A DNA stretch of 39,994 nt, from positions 1-39,994 of the forward strand of contig JBDLID010000012.1 of the NCBI GenBank assembly GCA_039715055.1. The letters run 5' to 3'. This document shows positions 16,670-24,742 of the stretch, one piece after another. Positions within the stretch are counted from its first letter, which is position 1, and each line of letters begins with the position of its first letter. The stretch comes from JBDLID01 sp039715055. GTDB lineage: Bacteria; Desulfobacterota; Desulfobulbia; Desulfobulbales; Desulfocapsaceae. Below the pieces are notes generated by a model that ran no database searches, was not told the DNA's origin, and worked only from the letters and a program-made list of their open reading frames with translations. The position numbers and the translations under genes were made by a program.

Positions 16670-16744
16670 GGGGTCAGGCTTGACATTTTGACATTTGCCG
16701 CCAGGCAATATGACAGTAAATATCAAAATATCAAGCCTGACCCC
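16670..16744. repeat. REP-like palindrome (27-bp arms)
   Basis: Arms 16670-16696 and 16718-16744 are inverted repeats matching at 25 of 27 positions, around a 21-nt centre. They begin GGGGTCAGGCTTGA and end TCAAGCCTGACCCC. It lies 47 nt after the MFS stop and just before the convergent DUF1508 gene. The form resembles REP palindromes mobilised by REP-associated tyrosine (IS200-like) transposases; no such transposase is present here. It would form a stable RNA hairpin and may also stop or protect the convergent transcripts. Confidence 0.7.
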
Positions 16745-16752
16745 ACAAAACC

Positions 16753-17088
16753 TTATGTTATTAATTCAACCAGGTTCGCATCTTTACCATTTGTCATTAC
16801 AGATTTAATTCCCTTGTCTCTTGAAGCAGTAGTTTTATATTGCTGACTTGTTCCAATCACTTGTTTGTTCGCTGCCAGCAGGTTGAATGCGTATTTTCCA
16901 GCTTTAGTTTCACTTTTTGAAAAACGTTCTTCAACAGCTGAATTTGCTCTGACAGATTCAATGCCTTTTAAACACCCCGATTTGTTTTTATAACTCTGGC
17001 TGGAAAGTATTATCTGGCCATTTGAAGCTTTTAAACGGAAACGAAATCCTCCTGACTTGTCATGGTATAATTCAAATTTTCCGGGCAT
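16753..17088 (-). CDS. YegP-like DUF1508/UPF0339 protein
   Basis: 111 residues made of two tandem copies of the short DUF1508 repeat. The first is FELYHDKSGGFRFRLKASNGQIILSS...YKNKSGCLKGIESVRANS and the second KYAFNLLAANKQVIGTSQQY...SRDKGIKSVMTN. Length and repeat pattern match the E. coli YegP family, small cytoplasmic beta-rich proteins of unknown role. The ATG at 17088 has GGAGG upstream. The gene looks AT-richer than the flanking operons and sits between the REP-like palindrome and a degenerate copy of it, so it may have been acquired with the island. Confidence 0.9.
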   Translation of the reverse strand: MPGKFELYHDKSGGFRFRLKASNGQIILSSQSYKNKSGCLKGIESVRANSAVEERFSKSETKAGKYAFNLLAANKQVIGTSQQYKTTASRDKGIKSVMTNGKDANLVELIT

Positions 17089-17111
17089 AATTTACCTCCA
17101 TAGTTAAATTG

Positions 17112-17255
17112 AATCAGGCTGATAATGACATCATCGGTTATGATACAGGCAATCCGATAATCACCAAGCAAAAAAAGACGAAGCTCATCACCCATCCCCT
17201 CACTGTACTTATAGCCAGGCTCAGGAAAATCGCGCAGAAGCTCAAGCCTGACTTT
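17112..17255. repeat. Possible degenerate REP-like element
   Basis: TCAGGCTGATAATGACA at 17114-17130 resembles the left arm of the palindrome at 16670, and CTCAAGCCTGACTT at 17241-17254 its right arm. The region lies between the DUF1508 and PilZ genes. The match is partial and the spacing much larger than in the intact copy, so this is a tentative call. Confidence 0.3.
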
Positions 17256-17262
17256 ATAATTC

Positions 17263-18159
17263 CTATGATTTCCTTTCTGCCCCTTTTGATTTCAGCTGAT
17301 TATCCACATTATCACGGTGAATGAGGCCTTCGAGAATTAAATAATCAAGTCTTTCATCAACAAAGATAGCTTCACTGCTGAGGATTTTCTTAATCGAAAA
17401 GATAAATGCCCCCTCTTTCCATGAAAGGACTTCAAAAAATATTTCCTTGATCTGTTCCTTGATCACCTTCTCCAAGTCCTTCTGCTGAATGTAGCCCTTT
17501 TTAACGAGTATTTTGCCAATTTTCGGCCGGGAAGATTTCTCCTGATAGAGTGAGAGGCACTGGTGCAGCTGTTCACTGGTAATGTAATTTTTCTCTATCA
17601 ATTTTTGCCCGATCTTCATTGAATTTTCTTCAAGATGACCATAAATCAGGGTTCCCTCATGAACAAAAAAAATCGCGGAATTGTCGCGGGTGGCAAGTTG
17701 CAGTTCACCTGAAAGAGAGGCATGACCTACAAGCTGCATGAGATTCTCAATGGTTACAACTGAAAGATCACCATGAAAGGCGGCAAGGTTTTTGATGGGC
17801 ATAAATTTTGCCGCTGCCCCACTGTTTTGCCCGAGATCCACACTTTTAAGGTTATGTGATGAAAAGTAGGAAAAAATTGGCCACCATTCCAGAGGAGAAA
17901 AAAAACGTACTGCGATTCCATGGGCGGTTTTTCGCACCACTCTCGCCTGCATCTTGACCGACAGTTGACTGTTTGTACCAAGTAAAATAATTTCAACATT
18001 TACCGGCTCATCAAGTCTAAAAACCGGTTCGATATGCAGGTAGACTGAATCCAGTGAAATATCATGGACTACGGCTTTGATAGTCTGGCCGCTGCTTGAA
18101 CTTACCAGTGCGTGTGCTGTGTAGTTAACTCTTGTGCTGGATCGTCTTCGATCTTCCAT
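17263..18159 (-). CDS. PilZ plus DUF4388 (PATAN-like) protein
   Basis: 298 residues. The N-terminal about 100 residues look like PilZ: a basic RRRSSTR start providing the RxxxR part, then DISLDSVYL in place of the usual D/N-x-S-x-x-G, with Gly replaced. Cyclic-di-GMP binding may therefore be weakened. Residues about 125-190 form a DUF4388 domain (FHGDLSVVTIENLMQLVG ... SGELQLATRDNSAIFFVHEGTLIYG), and the rest is a helical region with two related segments (IGQKLIEKNYITSEQL and IGKILVKKGYIQQKDL), the pattern seen in DUF4388 proteins linked to gliding and pili. Cytoplasmic. Possible regulator of surface motility. It is on the same strand as its neighbours, with a 52-nt gap from the phosphoesterase. 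Confidence 0.85.
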   Translation of the reverse strand: MEDRRRSSTRVNYTAHALVSSSSGQTIKAVVHDISLDSVYLHIEPVFRLDEPVNVEIILLGTNSQLSVKMQARVVRKTAHGIAVRFFSPLEWWPIFSYFSSHNLKSVDLGQNSGAAAKFMPIKNLAAFHGDLSVVTIENLMQLVGHASLSGELQLATRDNSAIFFVHEGTLIYGHLEENSMKIGQKLIEKNYITSEQLHQCLSLYQEKSSRPKIGKILVKKGYIQQKDLEKVIKEQIKEIFFEVLSWKEGAFIFSIKKILSSEAIFVDERLDYLILEGLIHRDNVDNQLKSKGAERKS

Positions 18160-18211
18160 GAATGTGATGAATCGTCAATTTGAATTTTTTTGGTAACTGG
18201 TCTGCTCTTAT

Positions 18212-19048
18212 TCAACTGATAATATCGGGTCTTATGAGTTCCAGCACCGCTATTTCCGGATAGCAGTTAAATCGCACGGGGTAGCCGGCCCAGCCAATTC
18301 CGCGACTGATGAATAATTGATTTTTCGGTGTGGTTATTAGACCGCTGGTATAATTTTTATTTTTCACAGGCAGGACCGGTGGTCCCCAGAATGGTACAAT
18401 TACCTGTCCGCCGTGGGTGTGGCCGCTTATTACCAGTGACAGGGGAGTGTCAAATTCAGTATCCAACGCATCCGGATTATGGGACAGGAGCAGTCTGCAG
18501 TCATCTTCATCCGAGCAGGAAAACGCACTGTCAATTTTCAAATCTTCTTCCCAGTAATCACCAGCACCACCTATAATAATTCTCTCCTGCCCCTTGTAGA
18601 CGGCTCGACAGGTATGTCTGATATTTTGTCCGGATCTTTCAAGCCAGTAAAGAGATCTCTTGGTATCGGCCCAATGGTCATGATTACCTAAAACAGAGTA
18701 AACTCCGTACTCCGCCTCTAATTTGGATAAAATGGGCCAGACGTTGTCGATGCTTTCAATAGAATCTCTTTCATGGACATAATCGCCGGTACAAACGATC
18801 ATGTCGGTTTTCAGCTGGTTAGTTTGTTGAACAATATTTTTGACAAAGGAACCGGAAACGAGAAGACCGTAATGGACATCAGTTATCTGGGCGATTGTGA
18901 ACCCGTGAAAGGATCTCGGTAAATCTGGAACAGGAATTTTATATCTGTTTATTTGAACAAAATTTCTCTCAATCAATACAGGGTAGCTTCCAGCCAGTAC
19001 CAGTGTACCGCTCAACAAAGAGAGCCTAAGAAATGTCCTCCTGTTCAT
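18212..19048 (-). CDS. Exported metallophosphoesterase (YkuE/YaeI-like), Tat signal
   Basis: 278 residues from the ATG at 19048, chosen because it opens directly with a twin-arginine signal (NRRTFLRLS) and hydrophobic core; upstream codons from 19081 add nothing. The calcineurin-like metallophosphoesterase motifs are all present: DVHYG, GDYVH, GNHDHW, LLLSHNP and GHTHGGQ, which bind two metal ions. Closest in layout to YkuE/YaeI-type enzymes, some of which act on lipid phosphates such as UDP-diacylglucosamine or phosphatidyl substrates at the membrane surface; the substrate here is not determined. The Tat signal predicts folding in the cytoplasm before export. Last gene of the AT-rich stretch. 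Confidence 0.88.
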   Translation of the reverse strand: MNRRTFLRLSLLSGTLVLAGSYPVLIERNFVQINRYKIPVPDLPRSFHGFTIAQITDVHYGLLVSGSFVKNIVQQTNQLKTDMIVCTGDYVHERDSIESIDNVWPILSKLEAEYGVYSVLGNHDHWADTKRSLYWLERSGQNIRHTCRAVYKGQERIIIGGAGDYWEEDLKIDSAFSCSDEDDCRLLLSHNPDALDTEFDTPLSLVISGHTHGGQVIVPFWGPPVLPVKNKNYTSGLITTPKNQLFISRGIGWAGYPVRFNCYPEIAVLELIRPDIIS

Positions 19049-19107
19049 TACTATCCCAGTCTTCAGAAGCAATAGTGCCAAACATCCACGATAAAAGAAA
19101 ATATCGA

Positions 19108-19122
19108 CAATAATGATTATTG
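19108..19122. promoter_or_regulatory. AT palindrome resembling a Fur-type operator
   Basis: CAATAATGATTATTG is a perfect 7-1-7 palindrome, 60 nt upstream of the phosphoesterase start and just beyond the prkA2 stop. Its core AATGATT recalls the Fur hexamer arrangement. It could equally be a chance AT-rich palindrome. Confidence 0.25.
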
Positions 19123-19132
19123 GAAGATAGTA

Positions 19133-21406
19133 CTAGTTACTGAACACTTTCGCCAGGTTATTATCTATGACATAGATACAAATCTCTCGTGCTCCCTTGC
19201 GGGTGTAATTGAATTTTTTCTGCAGATTTCTGATCATGAACCGCACATCATTTCTGATCCTGGCGTCATAGGTCTTGAAGGCTTCTTCGTCAAAATCCTT
19301 TACCGCTCTCCTGAAGTTTTCATTTTTGAGAAAAGGCTCAAGAACCTTTTCCTTCAGGTTAAAGACATAACGGTCGTGAAGATCATGGTAGAGGGAAGTT
19401 TCTGTTATTTCCAGTCCGTCACGGAGTATTTCCTGGGTCAGGGTAACAGAGGCGTACTCCTTCTGGACACTTACCCGGAATGACTGGGCCAGCGAGACGT
19501 CACTGAGAAGCTTTTCCTCCAACCGTTCAAAAAATGGTTCATCAATGGTGAGGACATCACCGGTGTAGCCACAGGTCTCAGCGGTGTCAGGCTCAAAGTT
19601 CACCGCAAACATATAATTCTGAATCTCGCGGGAAATCTGCTCTTCGTTGTAATAGTAGAGCGCCTCCTTCACCTCGTTGAGGACACCGTAATTGTACATC
19701 CTGACAAGAGAGTCGAGAAAGCCCTCCGGCAGGATATTGCGGTCGATCTTGCAGTATACCCTGAAAAAATTACCCAGCATGGACATGTTGATCAGTTTAT
19801 CTTCAACCGCGTAGTGGGAGTAGAACTCATTGAACATACGGATGGCGTCACGGCCCGACAATCCCTTCCAGCCGTCCTTTTCCGACTCGTTGATGATCGC
19901 CCGTCTCCTCTTGGCGGTAAAACGGTCAAGCTCCTCTTCGCCAAGCCACTTCGGGATATTGCCTGTGTAGATCTCCATCTTCAGCAATTGAAGATGGCGG
20001 TCGCAGTAAAGCTCATATTTATCTGACTTGGGAATCCATTCCTCCATGGCAGCGGAACGGGTCATCAGCCGGGTGGCAATAATACAGCGGGCAAAATTAT
20101 GGAGCACCCGCGGCAGAAAACTCTCGTCGATATGCTTGCCGAACGCCTCCCTGTAAATCGCCACTTCAGTCTTGAGGTCCATGACATAGGGAATGTTAAT
20201 GTATTCGATACGGTCGGAAAATGAGCGGGTATCCTTGAGCTGCTTCTTGTCCTCCGGGTTCATCAGTCCAAAGAGCAGGGAGTTGACATTCTCCTCCATG
20301 TCCTCCACCTTGTGGACTCCGTCGCTGATGATGTTGTGCAGTTCAAAGAGCCGTTCCGAATTATGAGACTTGATATCCATCAGGGCATAGATGCCGTTAT
20401 TGGTTTTTGCGTAACGGGAATAGATGTAGGTGACCTGATTGGAATCGTGAAACAGACTGTCAAGACCACGCTGAATCATCTCATTTCTGACCACACTCTG
20501 TCTGAGAGGCTGATCCCCTGGATTAAAAACGGAGATGCCTTCTCCCAGTCTCCGGTTGATCACATAGGGTCTTGCAAAGATCGTCTCAAAAACCTTTTCC
20601 GGATCCTTCAGTTTCCCCAGCAGAGACTGGTAAAGAGAGGTGCAGACGGTACAGGGGTTTTCCCTGAAGACCCACTGGTACTGCTTGTCGGTGTAAAGTT
20701 TCCACTTGAACTTGTCATTTTCAAATATGTCATCGAAAAAACGCCTGCGCAGCGGTTTGGGAATGAGCAGTATGGGGTTGTCATGGCTTGGGCAGGGCAC
20801 ATCAAAATATTCACCGTTGAATACCGGCACAATCGGTTGCTCACCCGGGCCGCCATTTCCCTCATCTTTTTCAAGGAGCAGGGCGAGTTTCTCGGCCAGA
20901 GGGGCCAGGGTATGGCCCCAGACCAGGCCGGATTCACGGGAAAAACGCCACACCACCTCGTAACGTCGTCCTGCCTCGGTGTTGGCGTACTCTTCGAATT
21001 TACGCAGCAGGTTGTTGAGAAAAGTTGACTTGCCGCTGCCGTGGGGACCGTCAAAGATGTAGATTTTATTCTGTTGCGCTCCAACCTTGAGGCTGTCCAT
21101 ATGACGCATCAAACGGTTGGCAAAGAGGCGGTCGGCAAAAAAAGGACTGTCGGAACCTTCGACAAAAAGCTTTGAACTGTCGTAATTGAGATAGGCAATT
21201 GACTCCGGGTCATCCGGATATTCATCAACCCCTTCCTCCACGTAGGCCTTGATCATATCATGGTAGACCTGGTAGACGTTTCGCATCACCAGGCTGGGTT
21301 GTTCGATCAGTTCCCGGAGGAAATCAGCAAATGAGAGGATCGGCTGCTGCTCGATTCCACCCTCTTTCCGGCAGAGGGACTCCATGGCTTTTGTCAAATC
21401 CCGCAT
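19133..21406 (-). CDS. Second, diverged PrkA-family AAA+ ATPase/kinase (prkA2)
   Basis: 757 residues, longer than YeaG (644). ATG at 21406 with GAGG upstream, 18 nt after the spoVR-like stop. An N-terminal extension (1-110) precedes a Walker A GPHGSGKS at 120-127. Then come a PrkA-like segment (DNPILLIPKPLRRRF ... ENPCTVC with a CxxC) and a conserved core (RRLGEGISVFNPGDQPLRQ). A second AAA-like strand and sensor region follow, around KVEDMEENVNSLLFGLMNPED, and a long helical C-terminal part related to the PrkA kinase region ends the protein. It is clearly related to but strongly diverged from the PrkA encoded at 24743. Whether it phosphorylates proteins or only hydrolyses ATP is unknown. Two PrkA-type subunits in one operon suggest a hetero-oligomer or target specialisation (inference). 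Confidence 0.88.
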   Translation of the reverse strand: MRDLTKAMESLCRKEGGIEQQPILSFADFLRELIEQPSLVMRNVYQVYHDMIKAYVEEGVDEYPDDPESIAYLNYDSSKLFVEGSDSPFFADRLFANRLMRHMDSLKVGAQQNKIYIFDGPHGSGKSTFLNNLLRKFEEYANTEAGRRYEVVWRFSRESGLVWGHTLAPLAEKLALLLEKDEGNGGPGEQPIVPVFNGEYFDVPCPSHDNPILLIPKPLRRRFFDDIFENDKFKWKLYTDKQYQWVFRENPCTVCTSLYQSLLGKLKDPEKVFETIFARPYVINRRLGEGISVFNPGDQPLRQSVVRNEMIQRGLDSLFHDSNQVTYIYSRYAKTNNGIYALMDIKSHNSERLFELHNIISDGVHKVEDMEENVNSLLFGLMNPEDKKQLKDTRSFSDRIEYINIPYVMDLKTEVAIYREAFGKHIDESFLPRVLHNFARCIIATRLMTRSAAMEEWIPKSDKYELYCDRHLQLLKMEIYTGNIPKWLGEEELDRFTAKRRRAIINESEKDGWKGLSGRDAIRMFNEFYSHYAVEDKLINMSMLGNFFRVYCKIDRNILPEGFLDSLVRMYNYGVLNEVKEALYYYNEEQISREIQNYMFAVNFEPDTAETCGYTGDVLTIDEPFFERLEEKLLSDVSLAQSFRVSVQKEYASVTLTQEILRDGLEITETSLYHDLHDRYVFNLKEKVLEPFLKNENFRRAVKDFDEEAFKTYDARIRNDVRFMIRNLQKKFNYTRKGAREICIYVIDNNLAKVFSN

Positions 21407-21424
21407 CGCTTCCTCACTTGGACA

Positions 21425-23059
21425 TCAGTCAAGCAGAACCCTGCTCAATTTTCGTTTCTTCATGATGTAACGAAAACGCTTCCATGAGCTTGTATACTTA
21501 GGTTTTTCCAGATGAAACCCGGCAGGAACACCTGGTTGTTTGATCTTTTTCCTGATCAACTCAGAGGTCTCAAGCCAGACAGGACCGCCCCACAGGAACT
21601 CGATCCCCATCATGGTGTTTTTGATATAGTCCCTGACCAGCGGTTTACCTTCAAAACGGTGCCTTATGACCAGCCCGTTCTCCTTGGTCGTACCGATCTC
21701 GACAGAGGGCGGATGATAGAGCGAGCCAAGGACCATGGCCCTGTATTGCTCAGCACTGCGGCTTTTCACATAATACTGGTAGGTCATCCGTTCACGGTTG
21801 AGCCGTTTGCCGGCGACAAAGAGCTTGTAGCGATCGACAAAATCCTGGTCGATGAAGGTGTTGATAAACATCTGGTCACAAAAATTTTCCCGCAGGGAAA
21901 AAATAAAATCGAGGCCCTTGTTGTCGCTGCGGTCAAAATCGGCACGCGACCTGGCATCGGCCATCATCTTGTAATCCATGGATATCCGCCCCTTATCGGC
22001 CGCTTCTTCCAGGTAGTGGAAAAGGCGCATGCCAAGGGCGTAAGGGTTAAGCCCCACCCTTGGCATGGAGGTGACATAGGCATTGATCCGGGAAAAATCC
22101 ACCTCATGGCCGAGGATTCGGTCGTCCTGCAGAAAGAGTTTCTCATGCCAGTAGCTGGCCCACCCCTCGTTACAGATCTTGGTTCTTATCTGGGGCTGAA
22201 AGTAGAGCGAGGTTGAACGCACCACTTCTATCACGGTGAGCATCCAGCGGTTCTCGTCCCGGTTGAGAAACTCGGAGTGTTCCATGAGAAAACGAAGCAG
22301 GTCGAGTTTTTTAACAACGCCCTCCTTCTTGAAGGTCTCGTAGCAGGATTCAAACTCAGCATAGCGCTGGCGTACCTCTTCAAAAAAGTGCTTCTCGCCG
22401 TGCTCAGGATCCTTTCGAACACTTTTGTTGTAACGGTTCAGCTCATTGACATAGGTCGATACCGGCTCTTTTTCCACATCCTGGAGGAAAAGATCAAAAT
22501 AGTAGTCAACCTTGGAAAGGGTCTTGCCCGACTCCAGCCTGGTGAGGTCGCCGAGATGTTCGAAATAGCCCACCAGATTATCGATGGAACGGGCAAATTC
22601 GATGACATAATCCACCCAGCGGCCTTTTTCAGATCGAAGCCTGGCGATAAGCCGCTTGTCGGACAGGGCCCGGCCGGTAAAATCATAGTCCCAGGTATGG
22701 CGGAAGAAGAGATTGTTCTGGAAAAAGTCGATGTGGCCGATGACGTGATAAAAGATCATCACATTGAGCCAGTCCGGATTGTTGTCGTTGTAAAATGAGA
22801 TCGGCGGCCGGGTGTTAATCACTGTCTCGTAAGGGTTGGAGGGATAGAGCTCATATCGGCCCTTGCCCTTCAGCACCTCCACGTCCTGCACCCAGTAGTC
22901 ATACATGGTGGGAATCATGTTTTTCGGCGAGAGTTCGAGCATGTCCCGGTTGGTGACCACGTACTCGAGGCTCTCATCCTGGAAGCGCAGCCCCATGTCG
23001 CGTGCCCGCTCCTTGCATCCCTCCATGATTCCTTTGGCGTGTTGGCTGATCAGTTGCAT
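21425..23059 (-). CDS. SpoVR/YcgB family protein
   Basis: 544 residues (YcgB about 510). It shows the family's N-terminal layout: a helix, then YPSNPYETVINTRPPISFYNDNN, LNVMIFYHVIGHIDFFQNNLFF (the conserved H-x-x-H-region) and later NEGWASYWHEKLF and ..GLNPYALGMRLF. Soluble and cytoplasmic. SpoVR acts in Bacillus spore cortex formation. In other bacteria this family is genetically tied to PrkA and YeaH, in stress, starvation and peptidoglycan-related roles; the biochemical activity is unknown. The ATG at 23059 has no good ribosome site at the usual distance: AGGAGG occurs about 35 nt upstream, so an upstream non-ATG start cannot be excluded. It lies 126 nt downstream of the DUF444 gene. Confidence 0.92.
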   Translation of the reverse strand: MQLISQHAKGIMEGCKERARDMGLRFQDESLEYVVTNRDMLELSPKNMIPTMYDYWVQDVEVLKGKGRYELYPSNPYETVINTRPPISFYNDNNPDWLNVMIFYHVIGHIDFFQNNLFFRHTWDYDFTGRALSDKRLIARLRSEKGRWVDYVIEFARSIDNLVGYFEHLGDLTRLESGKTLSKVDYYFDLFLQDVEKEPVSTYVNELNRYNKSVRKDPEHGEKHFFEEVRQRYAEFESCYETFKKEGVVKKLDLLRFLMEHSEFLNRDENRWMLTVIEVVRSTSLYFQPQIRTKICNEGWASYWHEKLFLQDDRILGHEVDFSRINAYVTSMPRVGLNPYALGMRLFHYLEEAADKGRISMDYKMMADARSRADFDRSDNKGLDFIFSLRENFCDQMFINTFIDQDFVDRYKLFVAGKRLNRERMTYQYYVKSRSAEQYRAMVLGSLYHPPSVEIGTTKENGLVIRHRFEGKPLVRDYIKNTMMGIEFLWGGPVWLETSELIRKKIKQPGVPAGFHLEKPKYTSSWKRFRYIMKKRKLSRVLLD

Positions 23060-23185
23060 AACTTGATGTTTGCGGTTCAGGCCGTGCCTGCAGCCTCCTG
23101 GATAATTTTTTTTCTTTGCCCGCCGTTGGGGCGGGCCATGCCCACCAAATCGTCACCTTCAATATTGGGTATTCATTATTTGCCC

Positions 23186-24580
23186 TTAACTGATAAGCGC
23201 CTTGATCCCCTCAATAATCCGCGGCTCATCGCTGTCGCGGTCCATGACGTCCAGCCGGAGAAGATCTTCATGCTCTTCAAGCAGGCCCGATCCCCTGATG
23301 TATTTCTCCACTTCACTCTTGCCTCCGGGACCATAGCCGTTTTCAGCAACGGTAATACCGATGCGGCTGGCATAGGTGAGCATCTTTTTAAGTTCCGGCA
23401 ACGACTCGGAACCGTCTGCGTCCCAGTCGTCGCCGTCGGTACCGTGGAAAATGTAGATGTTGTACTCTTTGTCCAGCCGTTCATCTTCAACGATCTCATT
23501 CACCAGTTTATAGGCTGCTGATACCTGGGTACCGCCGGCTACCTTTGAATTATAATAGGTGTGAAAATCAACGACCTCATCGGCATCGGTATCATGGAGA
23601 ATGAAACGGGTTTCCACCTGGTTTTCATATTGAAAGGTGAGCCAGGAGTAGATCAGGACATGCTGGCTGACCACCAGTTCAGTGGGTTTACCCACCATGG
23701 AGCCCGAATAGTCGCGGACGAAAAAGACCATGGCCTGGGATTCAAAATCCTTTTCCCGGGAAAGTATCCGGTATATGCGGTCATCGGGCGAGATCAGCAG
23801 CTCAGCCGGATCGACAACTCTACCGGGGGCCACCCGGCCAAGGGCGATATTGGTCTGGATAAGCCGTTTGAGAGTGGCCTTTTTATCAAGCAGCTGCCCG
23901 AAGCCGCGATTACGGTCGGTGAGGTCGTATGTGTACTTGGAAAGTGATCGCTTCTTGCCCTTGTCCTTGAGGTTGGGCAGCTCGAACTGCTCGGTGAGAA
24001 TCTTGCCGAGATCGTAGGCATCAGACTCAATCTCATGGCTGCCGCCGCCTCCTTCACCGGCCCCGCCGGTCCCCGACTCATCCTCGCGCACGGGCTGCTC
24101 ACCGATGACCTCCCCCTCTTCTCCTTCACCGGCCCCGCCCATACCCTCGCCTTCACCTTCACCCTCACCGTCTCCGGACTCCTCCTCATCCTGCTCAGAG
24201 ACCTGGTCATGGAGAAATTTCTCCTCAACCGTTGTCGGCACCACCACCACTTTATCGTCACCGTCGCCACCGGGTTTGATCATCTTGCCCACCTGGACCT
24301 TGCGGGGGAAACCGTCTTCCTCTCTGCGGTTGTCGCGGGCGAGCAGATCATCTAAGGTATGACCGGAAAGATAGGCGGCCATATTTGGCGGACTGAAGTC
24401 CTGCAGAAAACTGAAATCGTCATAGCGGACCAGATCTCTTGAACCGGCAGCACTGTCTCGCCCAGGCCGACGGTCATCTTCATCCGCCATTTCCAGCTCA
24501 CGGAGAATGACCTCTTCCTGCCCCGGATTCAACCCGCGTGCCTTGAGCCTGCGGTAGAGTTGTTCAAGTCTGGTTTTCAT
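23186..24580 (-). CDS. DUF444 (YeaH-like) protein with VWA-type fold
   Basis: 464 residues from the ATG at 24580; TTG at 24595 is an alternative. The middle is a long low-complexity Glu/Gly stretch (about 135-190). The C-terminal half holds a von Willebrand factor A-like domain with MIDAS-type DYSGSM, then KVAGGTQVSAAYK and IYIFHGTDGDDWD for metal binding. This is the DUF444 family (E. coli YeaH, 427 residues), the usual partner of PrkA (YeaG); in E. coli the pair is linked to nitrogen starvation. It is a soluble candidate adaptor bridging the kinase to targets. The gene lies 162 nt downstream of prkA1, and a large hairpin occupies the gap. Confidence 0.92.
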   Translation of the reverse strand: MKTRLEQLYRRLKARGLNPGQEEVILRELEMADEDDRRPGRDSAAGSRDLVRYDDFSFLQDFSPPNMAAYLSGHTLDDLLARDNRREEDGFPRKVQVGKMIKPGGDGDDKVVVVPTTVEEKFLHDQVSEQDEEESGDGEGEGEGEGMGGAGEGEEGEVIGEQPVREDESGTGGAGEGGGGSHEIESDAYDLGKILTEQFELPNLKDKGKKRSLSKYTYDLTDRNRGFGQLLDKKATLKRLIQTNIALGRVAPGRVVDPAELLISPDDRIYRILSREKDFESQAMVFFVRDYSGSMVGKPTELVVSQHVLIYSWLTFQYENQVETRFILHDTDADEVVDFHTYYNSKVAGGTQVSAAYKLVNEIVEDERLDKEYNIYIFHGTDGDDWDADGSESLPELKKMLTYASRIGITVAENGYGPGGKSEVEKYIRGSGLLEEHEDLLRLDVMDRDSDEPRIIEGIKALIS

Positions 24581-24666
24581 TCTGCTCTGCGGCAATGATT
24601 TTTCAAACAGTATTGTATTTCTCTTTCAATTTCCGTATTGGTGCAGCAGTGGTGCAGATGCGAGGA

Positions 24667-24708
24667 ACCGGTCTGCGCAGTGTAGTATAACTACATAAGC
24701 AGACCGGT
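24667..24708. other. 42-nt intercistronic hairpin between prkA1 and the DUF444 gene
   Basis: A perfect 10-bp stem pairs 24667-24676 with 24699-24708 (ACCGGTCTGC/GCAGACCGGT), with an inner 6-bp stem TGTAGT/ACTACA around a 3-nt loop. It lies 34 nt from the prkA1 stop. No T-tract follows on the minus strand, so it is more likely a partial terminator, an mRNA processing or stabilising stem, or a binding site, than a full terminator. Confidence 0.6.
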
Positions 24709-24742
24709 GACGAAGCAGGTGCGCTGCTGCTGTGCCAATACA

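Noticed and set aside
20312..21028. Long 238-codon plus-strand frame inside prkA2
   Set aside because: It is antisense to conserved PrkA-like motifs including Walker A; no independent family signal is seen.
21512..22216. 234-codon plus-strand frame inside the spoVR-like gene
   Set aside because: It is antisense to conserved SpoVR motifs, with no ribosome site or recognisable domain.
24105..24362. Pro/Ser-rich plus-strand frame
   Set aside because: It is a simple-sequence artefact from the Glu/Gly low-complexity stretch of the DUF444 gene on the other strand.
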